A stretch of 64,000 bases of DNA from Aldrovandia affinis (Eukaryota; Chordata; Actinopteri; Notacanthiformes; Halosauridae), in contig JAINUG010000054.1 of the NCBI GenBank assembly GCA_029706075.1, forward strand, positions 4,333,074 through 4,397,073, written 5' to 3'. Shown here piece after piece: positions 11,204-23,626 of the stretch. Each line of letters starts with the position of its first letter. The first letter of the stretch is position 1. Position numbers and translations under genes: made by a program. The notes beneath the pieces were generated by a model that ran no database searches, was not told where the DNA came from, and saw only the letters and a program-made list of their open reading frames with translations.

Positions 11204-11789
11204 TGATGGGTGAATGAGGTGTCACACCACCAAAAATAGGTGGAGCTATCATATGCTACCAGTAATGGTTTTGAACCAATCACTGTTTTTTTTTGCTGGG
11301 AAGAGCAAAACCTTTGCAATCACCTCCCTCCTGCCACTTTCCCCTGTGGCCACCAGGAATCGGGGCCGCCGGTGGTGATTGAGTGAAGTGGGACAACCCA
11401 GCGAGAAGCTTAACCACATTGCCAAGTCAGAGTATGTCACAGTGCTACCACCATGCACCCTACTGGTGACCTTTCATGCGCTGCGTCGCCAGCTAACCCC
11501 CTTCTCCAATGACTGGCGTTCGCTCCCCTTTCCTCTCCTGCACACATCCAACAACCTCTTCTGTCACTCACCGGTGCTGGTACACATAGCTGACGGGATG
11601 AGGTATGGTGACACAGAACATAGGTGGGGCTACAATTAACTGTCAATCACTGACTGGCTTGAACCAATCAAAAGGTTTTGCTCCTCAGAACAAAGCTCAA
11701 CAATTGGTTCAAATCAGTGAGTTACAGGTAGCATATGGTAGCTCCACCCATTTTTGGTGTCATGACAACTCATTCACCCGCATAGCATC
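11204..11789. repeat. foldback repeat cluster (near-palindromic MITE, one full and one partial copy)
   Basis: Arm 1 (11204-11283) is repeated directly at about 11598-11670 and, inverted, at 11702-11789. Shared landmarks are TGAATGAGGTGTCA, GGTGGAGCTA, CATATGCTACC and GAACCAATCA. Copies 2 and 3 face each other across roughly 30 bp, so 11598-11789 forms one hairpin-like element. Arm 1 plus AGAGCAAAACCTTTG (to about 11330) is a partial second copy. The 270 bp between them is not repeat-like and has no recognised product. No target duplication was found. Confidence 0.7.
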
Positions 11790-13199
11790 ACTACGCACGT
11801 GTGGTGAGGATCTCACAAAGACAACAGGCATGAGTAGAGTGGACATCCATGCATCAATATGATATGGACCAAGGACACAAATCAGAAAGCGACAAAGATA
11901 ATACAGCTCTTGCATGCCTGACCTAAAAAAACCAATGAGGTAAGATACGGGACGAGAAGAGGGATGATGTGGTTGTGAGGAGGTAGTGGGGGGGTGTCAG
12001 CCTAGGGGAGTCGGCTATCAGCTGGAGCAAGCGGCGGCCCCACCTTTCACAAGGGACAGTTATCAGCGGGAACACGCGTCTTTTGAAGCGGAGAGGTGGC
12101 CCCCCTGCAGACGTACCCTCACGCCACCCGCCCAGTATTACGACAAGAGGTTCTGCCGAGTCATTCTTTCAAAAAGGAAAAAGAAAAGTCCCCCACCCCT
12201 GCCCAAAGCACACAGCCAGTAAGTAGGTCACACTGACAGCCTAATCGCAGCGTTTTCCGTGATTCCAGAGAAAGAGACTCTGCCGTCTTACTGGCACAGG
12301 CGCTTTTTCCGTGTCTCCCCTGTCCTGGAACGGGCAATGTGATACATGTTGTTCTTTTCACTTCGCAGGGTAGTTGGGTGTCTATGACGTTTAAGGGAGG
12401 ACAAACTTGGATCTGTTCGGAGTACATGAACATACAGACTGGGCTGAGAGGGACAAAGTCTCCATAGTTTCGAACAGAATGCAAATGTATCTGAATACCT
12501 GTCCATTGTGTCAAATAAGAATATATCTCAATGTTTATTTAAATTTCTATTACGTACACCTTTACAGTCGACCAATTCTAAAACTTTACAAAACTGTTAC
12601 TGTTTATGTATCTGATAACATTCCTTTACTATGGAGTCCAAGAGTGGTCCTCTGTCCAGTCGTCTATATGAATGGTCAAAGAGAATTAAAAGTGACATTT
12701 GTCTGTAATATATTTCAATGTATTAGGGAGGTACATTTATTTGAATTCTGATTCAGGTAGCTGAGTGAGATAGTCTTAAAGTTAAACATGATTACAGAGG
12801 CTAATAAAGCATGAGGTGTCATGCCAGTGACAAATCAAATTGCGGTCACACATGTTTGCCATCTCGTGGGGTAAACTGGAACTGCAATTCTCAAGCCGGA
12901 ACACTGAAACGATTTATACAGAGCATTGAGACTATGTAAATTCCAAGTCATTTATTGATTTTGAATTGAATCTACAGCCAATCAGGCCATGTAAAAACCA
13001 ATATAGAAAATGTACTGTATATATACACAGTAATTAATCAGAGCAGTGAGAGTTGCTTATTTTTTGTAACCAGCTTACACATCTCCAACAGGTTTACAGA
13101 CTTCTATAGTGTTTACTACGGTTACCAACATGTCCCATCTGGCGATGTAACAATATGTGAACTTCTTTTTATAGTAAAACATATACAGTATATAAAAGG

Positions 13200-13480
13200 T
13201 AGCCTAATATAGAGGCAGAAATAACAGTATTGCTGCAACGTCCACCATCATTTTGGGAGAGCGCAGACTCACACGCGTCGCCTCCAAGACGTGTGCTGCC
13301 AACCGCCGCTTCCAGTCCGCCAGCTGGCTGCACAGTCGACGCGTCGCCTGGCATCGCAGGTGATCAACCGGAGTCGTGATATGAGGCGGGGGGGCCGGGG
13401 GAAAACCCCTGCCGACAGATAGCCTCCCAACCTGGGCAACACTATGACCAACAGGACTCCCTGTCACAGCTGGCACTGCC
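13200..13480 (-). mobile_element. SINE family B, decayed copy
   Basis: Read on the minus strand, GGAAGCGGCGGTTGGCAGC, then TCTTGGAGGCGACGCGTG, then CTCTCCCAAA follow the same order as the equivalent blocks of the copy at 19306-19741 (AAGCGGCAGCTGACATC, TTTCGGAGGAGAGGACGTG, CTCTCCCAAA). The 5' head is poorly preserved and the borders are approximate. Confidence 0.5.
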
Positions 13481-16005
13481 ACGATCAGGATAATTTGAGA
13501 AAATAACCAGTGATTTTAAAATGCTTGCTGCACAAATTTTTTCTTTTTTCACGATACTTAGTCACTCCACCGTATTAATCAAATCTGTGAACCCTACAGC
13601 ATTTTGTTTCCTACAAAGAATACCACATTTTGGGACTAAATGCGTCTTTACCCAAAACTAGTGTATCCCATGTTGTCTATCTTTTATGTAGAACGATCTT
13701 AAATGTAAAACTGTATGCCTATTTCAAATCAGAACTGACGCTTTTCTCTCTCGGACATATAGTCATTAATATGCTTGGCTGGAACCGCGCGGGCAGGTTA
13801 TTCGTGTGTTTAAACGGCTCTGCAACGCCTCACTGGGAGAACCCGACATTCGCAAGAAGGAGCAGCCGTGAAAAGGCCGCATCCAGTTGTACACCTCGGT
13901 CACTGATCGATGGCGCAGGTGACCTTTACCAGGAATTCTGGGAACGTTCCTAAGAGCCCTGCCTTCTGCATCGCACGGAGCGATAAAGATCACATACTAC
14001 ACACCCCTGCCCCGTATCTCTACAAATCATTGCCGGTTGCACACATGTCCGCGACAGCATTATTTGAGAAAATGAGCCGTTGTTTTAAAATGTTTCCTAC
14101 ATTAATATTTTTTTAAACTTGTATCCCATGTTATCCCTTTGAAGACAAGTATTAAGTTATTATTGTTGGAATTTAGGGAGCACTATGTAAGACATGTGAA
14201 TTCAATTGGGGGGGGGGGGGTTCTGGAGGACTTATACTTACAAATTACAACTTCCAAGTGAAAAGAAATGCTACTTTTTTTTTTACATTAATTAAAAATA
14301 CAAATAAATGTTTTTTTTACTTGGAAGTCTGTAGGGTAAAATGTGTAGGCTAAATGGAGGGGGGGAAAGTCTGATTTAATATGTTTTAATTTCAGACTGT
14401 AAGGCAAACAAAGGTGACATTTTTGAGACAGGGTGTCTCAAAGTCTCAAAAGACTTTAAAGGGGCACTATATGCGATTTGATACCGAAGTGTGCAGTATG
14501 GTTTTACAGACGAAAATATCAGAAAATTATTTTCAATTCTTCATCAATCTTTCGTCGATTTGAATAAAAATAGTTCGCCTTGCAATACAGCCATTGAATG
14601 TAGAAGCTAGACATGAAGACCACGAAGAAGAAGAAAAAATCACAATGGCCAATAAAGTTTTAAAAAATTGTTGCGTTAAGCACGTTGACTTGAAAAATTC
14701 GAAATCATCATAATCATCATCAAAACTAATTTCCATATTAACGAATATTCACGTTGAGAACGAAGGACACATAGCCTACGTTGCCATGGCACTAAAATTC
14801 CTTGGAGGCTAGTTCACCTCGATAGGTTTTTTTAAATACAAGAGAGGTGCACTAGGGGTCCAAATGGAGAGCCAAGCCGTCCGCGAAGCGATTGCGCCAT
14901 CTCCTGTTGATAATGGGTTTTGACACGCTATAAAAAAAGCGGTTACATAGGCTACGAAATTAATTTAAAATTAAATAAAACCAAATCAATTCAATAAAAA
15001 TGTATGGAAAATAGATACCACTGTTGCTAAGTTTACCTTTGTGATCAAACTGCAGCTGTCTAGGCACGATGCTTAGCCTATATGAAAGCTTTTGACTAGC
15101 AGTCCAGAGCAGATACTGCAGTACCGCACACACATCTTGATTAATTATAGGCTCAACGCCGCTGAGGCCTAGAAATTGCGCTGACCTGACATGAATTGTC
15201 TTCTCGAGACTCCCCAATCCAGGTCTTGGAGTAAACAGAAAAGGTTATCTTCTACCTGAATATATATCCATGCGATATGAGCAGCAACTTCTTTTGTTGC
15301 CTGGTAGGCCTATTATTCAAAACCCGGAAAACCTGCTGCAGCCGCCACCCCCAGGCCCAGAGTCAGGCACATTGGTCAAAGAATATGTGTAACCCAAGGA
15401 TTCAGGGATTGGCTATCCCCTTCCAGCGCTCAAAGTGGGTTGAGTGAAAACCACCAACGGATGTCAGAACAAGCCCCTGCCACCAGTGCATGACAGCTTA
15501 CATCATCGTTACCGTCCCAGGCTACATCGCTCACTGACACACATGATACAGCACATGTTCCAGTTAATCTCCCTCTGAAGGAGTCAATCCATCACCCGCT
15601 GCCAGCAGTCGCCACTATGCGTCTAAGCACATGCGGTAAAAGGAGATGGGACTCCGCCAAACCAAAATGAGTATGTGTGCCAACGCTGAAAGAAGATTTA
15701 AAAGTACTTACTACTTATTGACTCTGTTTTCCTCACTCAGGGCAAAAGTTTGTGATGGCAATAAAGAACAACTTGGTCTGCTTTCCGCTACCTATTTTTC
15801 TCCTCTCCTAAAGCTGCTCCATACTTGAATAGAAGTTGTTTCCTTTGAACTGCTGCTTCATGGCACATTTTCTCATGTTTTATTTTCCGGGAGGCTGTTC
15901 TGCTGTGTCATTCTGCCATCTGCTCTGTCTTGTGTCTGAATTTCATCCATTGCAAGGCTCATTTACTCCCTTCTCTAACATAAAGCTGAAATGTCACTAC
16001 AGCTA

Positions 16006-16095
16006 CAGGGGTAGCCAACCCTGGAGAGCCATAGATGCTTTCGGTTTGTGTTCCATCCAAGCTCGATTGCACAGTTTGATGAATTATTAAAAGTC
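16006..16095 (+). mobile_element. hAT-like element fragment
   Basis: It starts CAGGGGTAGCCAACCCTGG, resembling left termini of short hAT elements, followed by GAGAGCCATAGATG. No right end or target duplication is visible. Confidence 0.35.
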
Positions 16096-16825
16096 TGAGC
16101 CTGAATATTCTGAATAGTGAAATGCTGAGTACATCCAACACATAGGCATCTGCGTTCACACGGCCTAATAATAAATCCAATTATGCAGTTAGGGGGTCGG
16201 ACAAAACAAAAAACAGAAAAATCTCTAGCCCACCAAATCCTAGCTGCCTACTCATCTGAGCTAACGCATAATGTCACAGCCACATGAAAGCTAAGTGTTA
16301 TTTGGGATGTAAATGACAGATCACTCATCATTACGCGAGACAGATAGCAACAAGAGCACAGCTGGGACATTAGCTGTGACCGTCCACACCTCGCTGTCAG
16401 TCAAACGGGACTTCATCCGTTCCGTCGTCATTGGCAACAAATCCCCGCAGAAGTCTTCGCTGAAGTGTTCGATTTAAACATGAGTCGCAGCCTTCTAGAC
16501 CTCACACTGTCACATCCTGTAAAGTGAAGCAAGTCAGACATATGGACATCATGGACTGTTTTATGCAATGCCATGGCCGTGTACACTGCCCCGGTCCCTT
16601 AATTGACACCAACATACTGTTTATTGCAAGCCAGAGCATCCTTGTTTTCCCCATAAACAAGGCTAGATAGTTCATTCTTTGGCTAACTGCTCACCTGTGC
16701 ATTTGAAGATTTAAATATTTTAAAAAAGCAATAATAATATCACAATATATTGACAGAAGATTGAATTTGGTCACGTATGATGAGCATAATTTGTCTTTCG
16801 CTATTAAATCAAAACATATAGTACA

Positions 16826-17092
16826 GGGGTCCCCGATGGCGCAGGAGGGAAGGGAGGGGAGTTGGCATCAGCTTGGCGCATGCACAGAAAGCTTCTCTGG
16901 ACGTATCGGAATCACGGTTGGCGCTCGGGCAAGTTCCGTCTCGAAGGAGGCGGTTCGCCATTACTGCCACTGCCGGTCCCAGGGTAGCGGCTGGTACCTA
17001 GCTGCAGGCGGTGGGCTTGTGGGAGGATAGTTGGATCAATAGAGGGTACAATTGGTCACCGAGTTGGGAGCAAAACAGGGAAAAAGTCAGAA
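16826..17092 (+). mobile_element. SINE family B copy, head partly deleted
   Basis: It has the family body nearly identical to 41396-41761: GCATGCACAGAAAGCTTCTC, GTATCGGAATCACGGTTGGC, GAAGGAGGCGGTTCGCC and GCTGCAGGCGGTGGGCTT, ending in the AGAGGGTACAATTGG...GTTGGGAG tail. The head keeps an A-box-like GATGGCGCAGG but has lost the B box that the 41-kb copy retains. Confidence 0.8.
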
Positions 17093-17486
17093 ACGTACAA
17101 TGCATAAAACATTTATTCATCTACATGTTACAGTATCATGAAAATGAATGTGTAGTCGCTGACGAAACTCTGAAAACAATCATGTTTATCATTTACCCAT
17201 TGTGAGGCATGTATAAATAGTTATAGACAGGTATGTAAACAATCAAACCACCAATCTGAAATGTTACAGCTTCTAAATGTTAGCCACTGCCTATCATTGC
17301 AGGCAAGCCAATTTATGACTACAAAAGTAACAAAAATATATTCCAAATCTCAAGACATGCTGGTTTCAGAACATCTTGCATTGCCATGCCATGCCATTGC
17401 TTTTCTCCCAACACCACCACTTAGACTGTGCACTTAAAATACCGTTTCCAGGGTTGCACAAATGTGGTTATGACACACATTAGATA

Positions 17487-17914
17487 CAGGTACCTGCCAA
17501 AATAAAATAAATATAAAGTATCTTAATAGGGCGTTGGGCCCCCACGAGCTGTCAGAATAGCTTCAGTGGACCTTAGCATAGATTATACAAGTGTCTGTAA
17601 CTATTGGAGAGATGCAACACCATTCTTCCACAATAAATTCCATCATTTTGTGTTTTGTTGAAGGTGGTAAAAAACACTGTCTCTGGCGCCGCTCCAGTGT
17701 TCAATTGGGTTGACATCTGGTAACTGAGACAGCCATTGCATATGGTTACATCGGTTTTATGCTCACCAAACAATATCAACGACCACATATACCATATACC
17801 TTTCCCTCTAAGGGGTTCACCTAAATCATGCTAGGAAAATGCACCCCACAACATAACAAAGTGGCCAGAACCCTTCATTTACTCAAGTGTTTCATTAATT
17901 TTGGCAGTTACCTG
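17487..17914 (-). mobile_element. Tc1/mariner deletion derivative with both ends
   Basis: The element is 428 bp. The left end is CAGGTACCTGCCAAAATAAA and the right end is TTTTGGCAGTTACCTG, an inverted repeat. TA dinucleotides lie on both sides (17485-17486 and 17915-17916), as required by Tc1/mariner insertion. The interior, on the minus strand, is the broken C-terminal part of a Tc1 transposase gene with frame disruptions. It shares its internal junction with 35503-36005 and 51037-51583. Confidence 0.85.
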
Positions 17915-18155
17915 TACATAGGTAACGTTTGTCATGTTCCTCCTCCATCCTAACTCCGCCCACCAGCCCTCGCGTATCCCCTGGCAGAGTGTCCCACGGT
18001 CTCCGTGGAGATTAAGCGCGGTTGCTAGGAGAGACCGAGAGTGCGTGTCAGCGAGCTGCCCAGAGGAGGTAGCTCGCTTTTGACAGCTGTGGAAAGATCC
18101 TTGGAAGGGTATTTGTGAATGTTTTAAATTCATGTTCGCTTTTACGTTTGAGACT

Positions 18156-18169
18156 GTTTCCATGGAAAC
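18156..18169. promoter_or_regulatory. perfect palindromic RFX X-box
   Basis: GTTTCCATGGAAAC is a 14-bp perfect palindrome and fits the RFX consensus (two RYYNYY-type half sites, 2-bp spacer). RFX factors drive ciliary and some immune genes. No gene start is visible next to it, so its role is unknown. Confidence 0.4.
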
Positions 18170-19305
18170 TATGAAATCCGGGTTTTATGAGGGCTTGTGA
18201 TATGCAGTATTTATTTAACGGCAACATCTATCATGAAATAAAAATGGTGAAAACATCATAGTGTAGAAGAGCCAAAACGTGTTGAGTTGAATCGCAGGGC
18301 TAATCATTAACAGCGAAAGTGTAATTGCATAAAACACCAGCAACACCAAATACAGTTTATTGCCTATCAACAAAAACAAAGCTCAGAAGATTCCAAACCA
18401 TTCTGTTTCATATTTTTTTACAATATGCCTGCGTATAGATTGCAATTGCCTGCATCACTCTCATACTTTCTATTAGACTTGTTTTTGCTATTTTTAATTC
18501 TGGAATGTTCTGGTTTATGTCGAGTTGCACCTATTTTTAACTGCAGGCACTCCTGAGGTAGAATGGGCGTTGTTTCAGGTGCTAAAAAAACCAGCTGTAA
18601 AATTCTTTGTAAAATCCTAAATGGACCCTTTGCCATAATCTGGATTTATGTGTTCCAGACAGAGAGATAATACAGTGATGCAATATTCAGCATATTCTCC
18701 CTACCAGTCTGTTAAGGTCACTGGCCCACTGCTATGAACCCACTGTACTATATTTGGTTGTATATTTAGCCATTTCTCTCAAATCGCAAAGAGACCGTGA
18801 GTACAACATTGGCAAGACAGCGACTGGCAAGCTGTCCAAAAACATTCTTTGCCTTAAAGGTAATCTTTACACATTATTCCCCTTGGTCTAATGACTCTTT
18901 TTGGCTAAATGTAGAGCATTATATCTTTTCTTGAACATGTTATGATAACTCTGGGATACAATAATATTTGCTGTTCTACCCAATAGGTACAAGGGAAGGC
19001 AGTTAAGGTCATTGCATTTGTAAGAGAGAAAGTAGAGTTGACTACTGGTTGGAGAACTGGAATTGTTACCAGAGTTGAGGGGTCAGAAATAAGGGCGCCT
19101 GCTAGCCAAGTACTGTAAATTCCAACAATAATACATATACGTATATTGGTGTATTTTTAGATGTTTGGATGCAGTCCGTGAAGCAATTGCATTCCTTTTC
19201 TGACCACTAGAGGTCAGCAAAAAGTTTTCTCTAAAACACTCATTTAAAACTAGTGTCTACTGGTCCTGAATATTAGGGAGCTTAGCAATGTTGAAAAATA
19301 CAAAA

Positions 19306-19741
19306 CAGTAGGCTGCTGGGTGGCTCATCCTGTTAAGGTACTGTTCTAGTGTGTGGATGAGCCCTACAGTCCGGTATCGAATCCAGACCTTACCAGTGCA
19401 ACCTCTGCTGATAATTCATAGTGGAGTAGCGTTGCACAGGGAGGGAGGAATTCAGTTGGCAGTTGCCCGTGTTTTGTGTCAATCCAGCAACCCCCGTTGG
19501 CCAATCGGGCGTCCACAGTCTGCCAGTATAAAGCTGCTCATGAAGTGTCTTCCTCTGACTCAGCTTAACTTGTAGACTGCAGTGTGAAAAGAAGCGGCAG
19601 CTGACATCAGGTGTTTCGGAGGAGAGGACGTGCTTGTCTACACTCTCCCAAATTGACAGCAGAGGTTGTAGTGAGTGGGCTTAGAATACAATTGGGCATC
19701 TCAAATTTGGAGAAAAAGGGGGGGAAAGCATAAAAAAGAAG
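19306..19741 (+). mobile_element. SINE family B, long variant with tRNA-like head
   Basis: The head is tRNA-like: GGTGGCTCATCCTGTTAAGG (A box region) and GGTATCGAATCC (B box). The body contains GAAGCGGCAGCTGACATC and CTCTCCCAAATTG, and the 3' end (CAATTGGGCATCTCAAATTT, then GGAGAAAAAGGGGG) is the family B tail. The flanks carry a matching 7-bp TACAAAA (19299-19305 and 19742-19748), a plausible target-site duplication. Confidence 0.75.
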
Positions 19742-20180
19742 TACAAAATAATACGGCGAAGGTGAGATTGCTGGTGATAGTCGTGATGGATTGAAATGTA
19801 CTCAGCTGTGCACTTTACACAACGTGGCTTTGATTGTCGATAAATTTGCCTTTCAGGACTTTTCACAACTGTTTGGCACATTGTTCCTTTTCATGTTTTT
19901 TTGTGAGTTAGTGCTGTTGCCCGAACAGCCTGGGAATTTTATCTGTGATCGACAGCACATTATAGCTCCGCCCACTATGGGGCCAATTAAGCCTCACTTT
20001 TCCATCACTAACTGCAGGTTATGTGGGATCTGGCAGCCGCAGCTTTCCCTGCATCATTTTCAGTCATGCAGTGTTATGGCTGCACCTCTGGCACCCGCTT
20101 CAATTAACTGGCATCCCCAACCAGCCTCCCCCCCAGCACAATGTCCGCCCTCCATTCTCGGGTTCCACCACAGCCGCGCA

Positions 20181-20194
20181 GTCACCATGGAAAC
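20181..20194. promoter_or_regulatory. consensus RFX X-box
   Basis: GTCACCATGGAAAC matches the RFX half-site pair with a 2-bp spacer. About 100 bp away (20284-20305) CTAGCAAC, GTTGCTGTTGCCATG and similar half-site-like sequence recur. No adjacent gene start is visible. Confidence 0.35.
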
Positions 20195-20581
20195 GGTGGC
20201 TGGCGATAACCTGTCACTGAGGAATTACTAACAACAGGCAGATCGCCAAATAAGCATGTCTGCTCCATGGGGGGGCTTGCCCCTAGCAACCAGTTGCTGT
20301 TGCCATGAGGAGTGCAGAATGCGAAAATGATTGCTAATCAGCACCCCCCTCCCCCAAAGGGAGTTTGTCATGTTGAGGAATCCTTGCCCCTTTTGCCTGC
20401 CCTCACAATGGCAGGAATAGCAAGACTAATTGCTGAAACACACTGAGGTGGCCCGGGGTCACGGCGCACGAATATCATTGATCAGTACGTCAGCTGACCT
20501 GACCCTAATGCGTTCAGAATAGCCATTCCGCTTCAGAGCCGTTTTTATTATCCGTTACATCGCGCTACATTCCCCATGAAG

Positions 20582-20617
20582 CAGTCTTTGGGGGTTGAAG
20601 AAAAACCCCCAAGACTG
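20582..20617. repeat. short hairpin, 14-bp stem
   Basis: CAGTCTTTGGGGGTT pairs with AACCCCCAAGACTG across a 7-nt loop (GAAGAAA); one T is bulged in the left arm. It lies in unlisted single-copy sequence with no ORF. Function unknown. Confidence 0.7.
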
Positions 20618-23490
20618 ACACACTCAGCGAAGACGAGGAAATAAAAATGATACGACGTAGATCACCTCCCCCTCCCTTTCCATGGCTTCCTCATTACCTT
20701 GCCGTCGAGTTGGTTTTGTGATCTTTTAGAGAGATTCGGATTCCTCCACCTGGTAATCTGTCCTGCGCTTGCCTCTTATCGGCATCGTGCTCCTGGACTC
20801 CTGGACTCCCCCCTCTGCCAGGTGCAGTGAGCCAATGGAGGAGTGTCCCAAAGCGTTCTGGGAAATGACACCTCCTATCTCATACAGTCACAAAGGGCTC
20901 CCAAATAACCTCCCTACGGACTGGCAGGGCAGGGGACTTTACTGGGAACAGCAATGAACAGCATAGAGCCTGACAGTGATAAGGAAAGCTGTGTTCTACC
21001 ATGCCCCAAAAGCAATTCCCTCACTCCTCTAGCTTCCAACCTTCCAACCACAACACACAACACCAGCCAGGCATTATGGGTAGAAAACATTACACAGTGC
21101 TTAGAATTACAGCGTTCTATTTGACATTTTTCTAAAAACTGAGTTATTCATATAGGAATGCTCTTGGTTATGTATTTTTGCTATACAACAGACTAAACAC
21201 CTGTATTTTTTTACTTATTTATTTTTAAACATGCTGAAACTAACGTAGATATATAATACAAAGCAATGGAGTTTATATGGGACTTGACAATTCCAAGGAT
21301 TGACATCTCAAATCTATACTCTCCGCAGATAGAACCCTATAAATCCCCCTGATTGTGGGAAGATTCCAGATATATCCCCGTATATCAATGGGGAGGGTTC
21401 TGGGCGGGGGGGTGCAGGAGCCAGTTTAACATATGACCTCGGGTGGGGAGATTTGGGAGCGGGGGCACAGTTTCTCTCTCTCCGCAGCTGCGTGAGTCCG
21501 ACAGATTGCTCTGGATGAAAACTTAAACCCCTTCATCTCTCTCCTCTCCCTCACATTGTCGAAAAACCCTCCGACCAGGGCACAAGTCTTTCTTTTTTTA
21601 TCTTTTCCCTTTTTGATTGTGTACAAAGCGCGATTGAAGAAATGCAACTGTGGGTTTGCCGGTCATTTTCCAGTCCTTGGTTTTTCGGCCCAAGAATACA
21701 CATTTGGTCTGGCTGTTTGAACTACCGCTAGATTGTCCTTGTTTCTGGGTGAGAATGTTTAAGATGGCTGGAGTCTGATTTTCGCTGGGGTGTGGTGTAT
21801 AAATGATCGTGAGCGGGTTTTGGCTTTTGGTCCGGATGGTGGAGGGAAGTTTGCTTGAGGGGCACTGGGGGAGAGGGCATGGGGAGGGATGTGTTGGGCC
21901 ATGTTCTTTGAAGCACTGGGCTGCTGCCGCCAGAGTTTTGTCAACGCAGGCGGCAGTGATAACCACATGTCAAAACTGCTCCCATGCAATGAGAGGATTC
22001 CCCCTTGGCCGACAAGCTCACTTCCACTCCTGACAGATGCCAAACGATCTGCACGACTAGATAGACAGACATCAAGAGCGAGGGAGAGGGAGAGATGGGC
22101 AGATTATATATATATCGAGAGAAAAAGAAAAAGTGCAACACTGTGGAAAGAAAATCCAATTTAGATTAGCACACTGGTTAATAAGTCCCGCCAGCACGGT
22201 ATACATTTGGGGAATTTGGAATGTACACGAAGCATTGATGAATCAGTTCCACTATTGAAGAAGAAAATTGCACCGCGAAGATTTTCTTTTTTTATGACAG
22301 TACTGCGGACTGAAGCTCTTGCACGGGGGACCTGTCCAGAATCCTGAGTGCGCTGGGGTGTGCGTGAGATGATCGTTGTGGGGAATTGCGCTCGCGAGCT
22401 AGCGGCCGCTCGGGTGCCCTGCTGCTTGGCCTAATTGTGCGGGCGACCATTGCACTGCAAAGGGTTCGACTCGGAACAGCAAGCGCCTCATCCCACCTCC
22501 CCAACACACCTCTGCCTCTGCTTGCCCGCTGATGAGTTTGACCTTTCTTTAATTCGATTGGTTCTTTCAAGGCCTCTGCTGGTGATCACTTCCATAGGGC
22601 CCCCTTCTGTTCAGCAAGATGGCAGCGAGATCCACAGGATTTCAGCAATGATTAAAACGGTTGTCTGCTCTTTGGGGTTTGAAGCCTGGAAAACCGATTC
22701 CTACAGTGAGACTGATACTCTGCCTCTGTCAGAACGGTTTGATGTATCACTTGGTACCAGCTTGCTGCTGAATCAATTACTGCATACCAACGGAAAAAGC
22801 ACATCTCCTATAGGAGTAAGCTATAGGTAATGTAATTATTTTCTTTGTTTGTTTTTGAGTAAATTGTGATTGGAGTAACATTGGTCTCTGCTGTTATTGA
22901 TGTTTGATTGGTTAAAGGTTCCCTTCTGTGTTCAGGACATTCTATTTCACTGCCTGGTTATTTGATTTACTTAACAGAGGTTTCATAGCAACACGTGCAA
23001 TATCCATGCCAACCTGGAAACGTAGAACGGGTGACCTTTTAGTTCAATTGAATTCTGTCGGGGGGGAAGGGGTCAAACTGTGACTCTGGCCTCCTGACAC
23101 TGATGGAACTGTTATTTATTGTATCCTGGCAGATTCTGATGCTGATGAATGAGAAATCTCTCAAGGGGATTCCAATTATCGATAAAGAACATTTTAAATA
23201 TTGACATACAGTACAATGATAAATGAAATAAATCATAGAAAAATCAATGCTCAAAACTCCCAAATATAAATATTAAGATAACCCCCCACAATCTCATATC
23301 CACTTTATATTTACAGGGTTTTTTTTTTTTTTTTGTCAATAAATCATACATGCTATTCTCTGCCACTGCCAATACATTTAAGAAATATAAGTTTGAACAC
23401 TTTTCATAGCGATGAACTTCATGCTTTCCATAATCACATAAAAGATTGCCTTCAACGCCCCTGGTTGAATATTTAATAGTTTTAAATAAT

Positions 23491-23626
23491 ATTACTGCAC
23501 TGATCTCTTGCACGAACGATTGATCATACGAACGATTGATCATACCATGTATTAATGCACATCTTGGAAGTCGCTCTGGATAAGGGTGTCTGCTAAATGC
23601 TTAAAATTGAATGTAAATGTAAATGT
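23491..23626 (+). mobile_element. LINE/SINE 3'-end fragment with UnaL2-type tail
   Basis: It shares ATTACTGCACTGATCT and CATGTATTAATGCACATCTT with 40350-40646 and ends in the stem-loop tail GTCGCTCTGGATAAGGGTG, then CTGCTAAATGC and ATGTAAATGTAAATG repeats. It contains an exact 16-bp tandem duplication of ACGAACGATTGATCAT (23512-23543). The 5' border is not defined. Confidence 0.7.
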
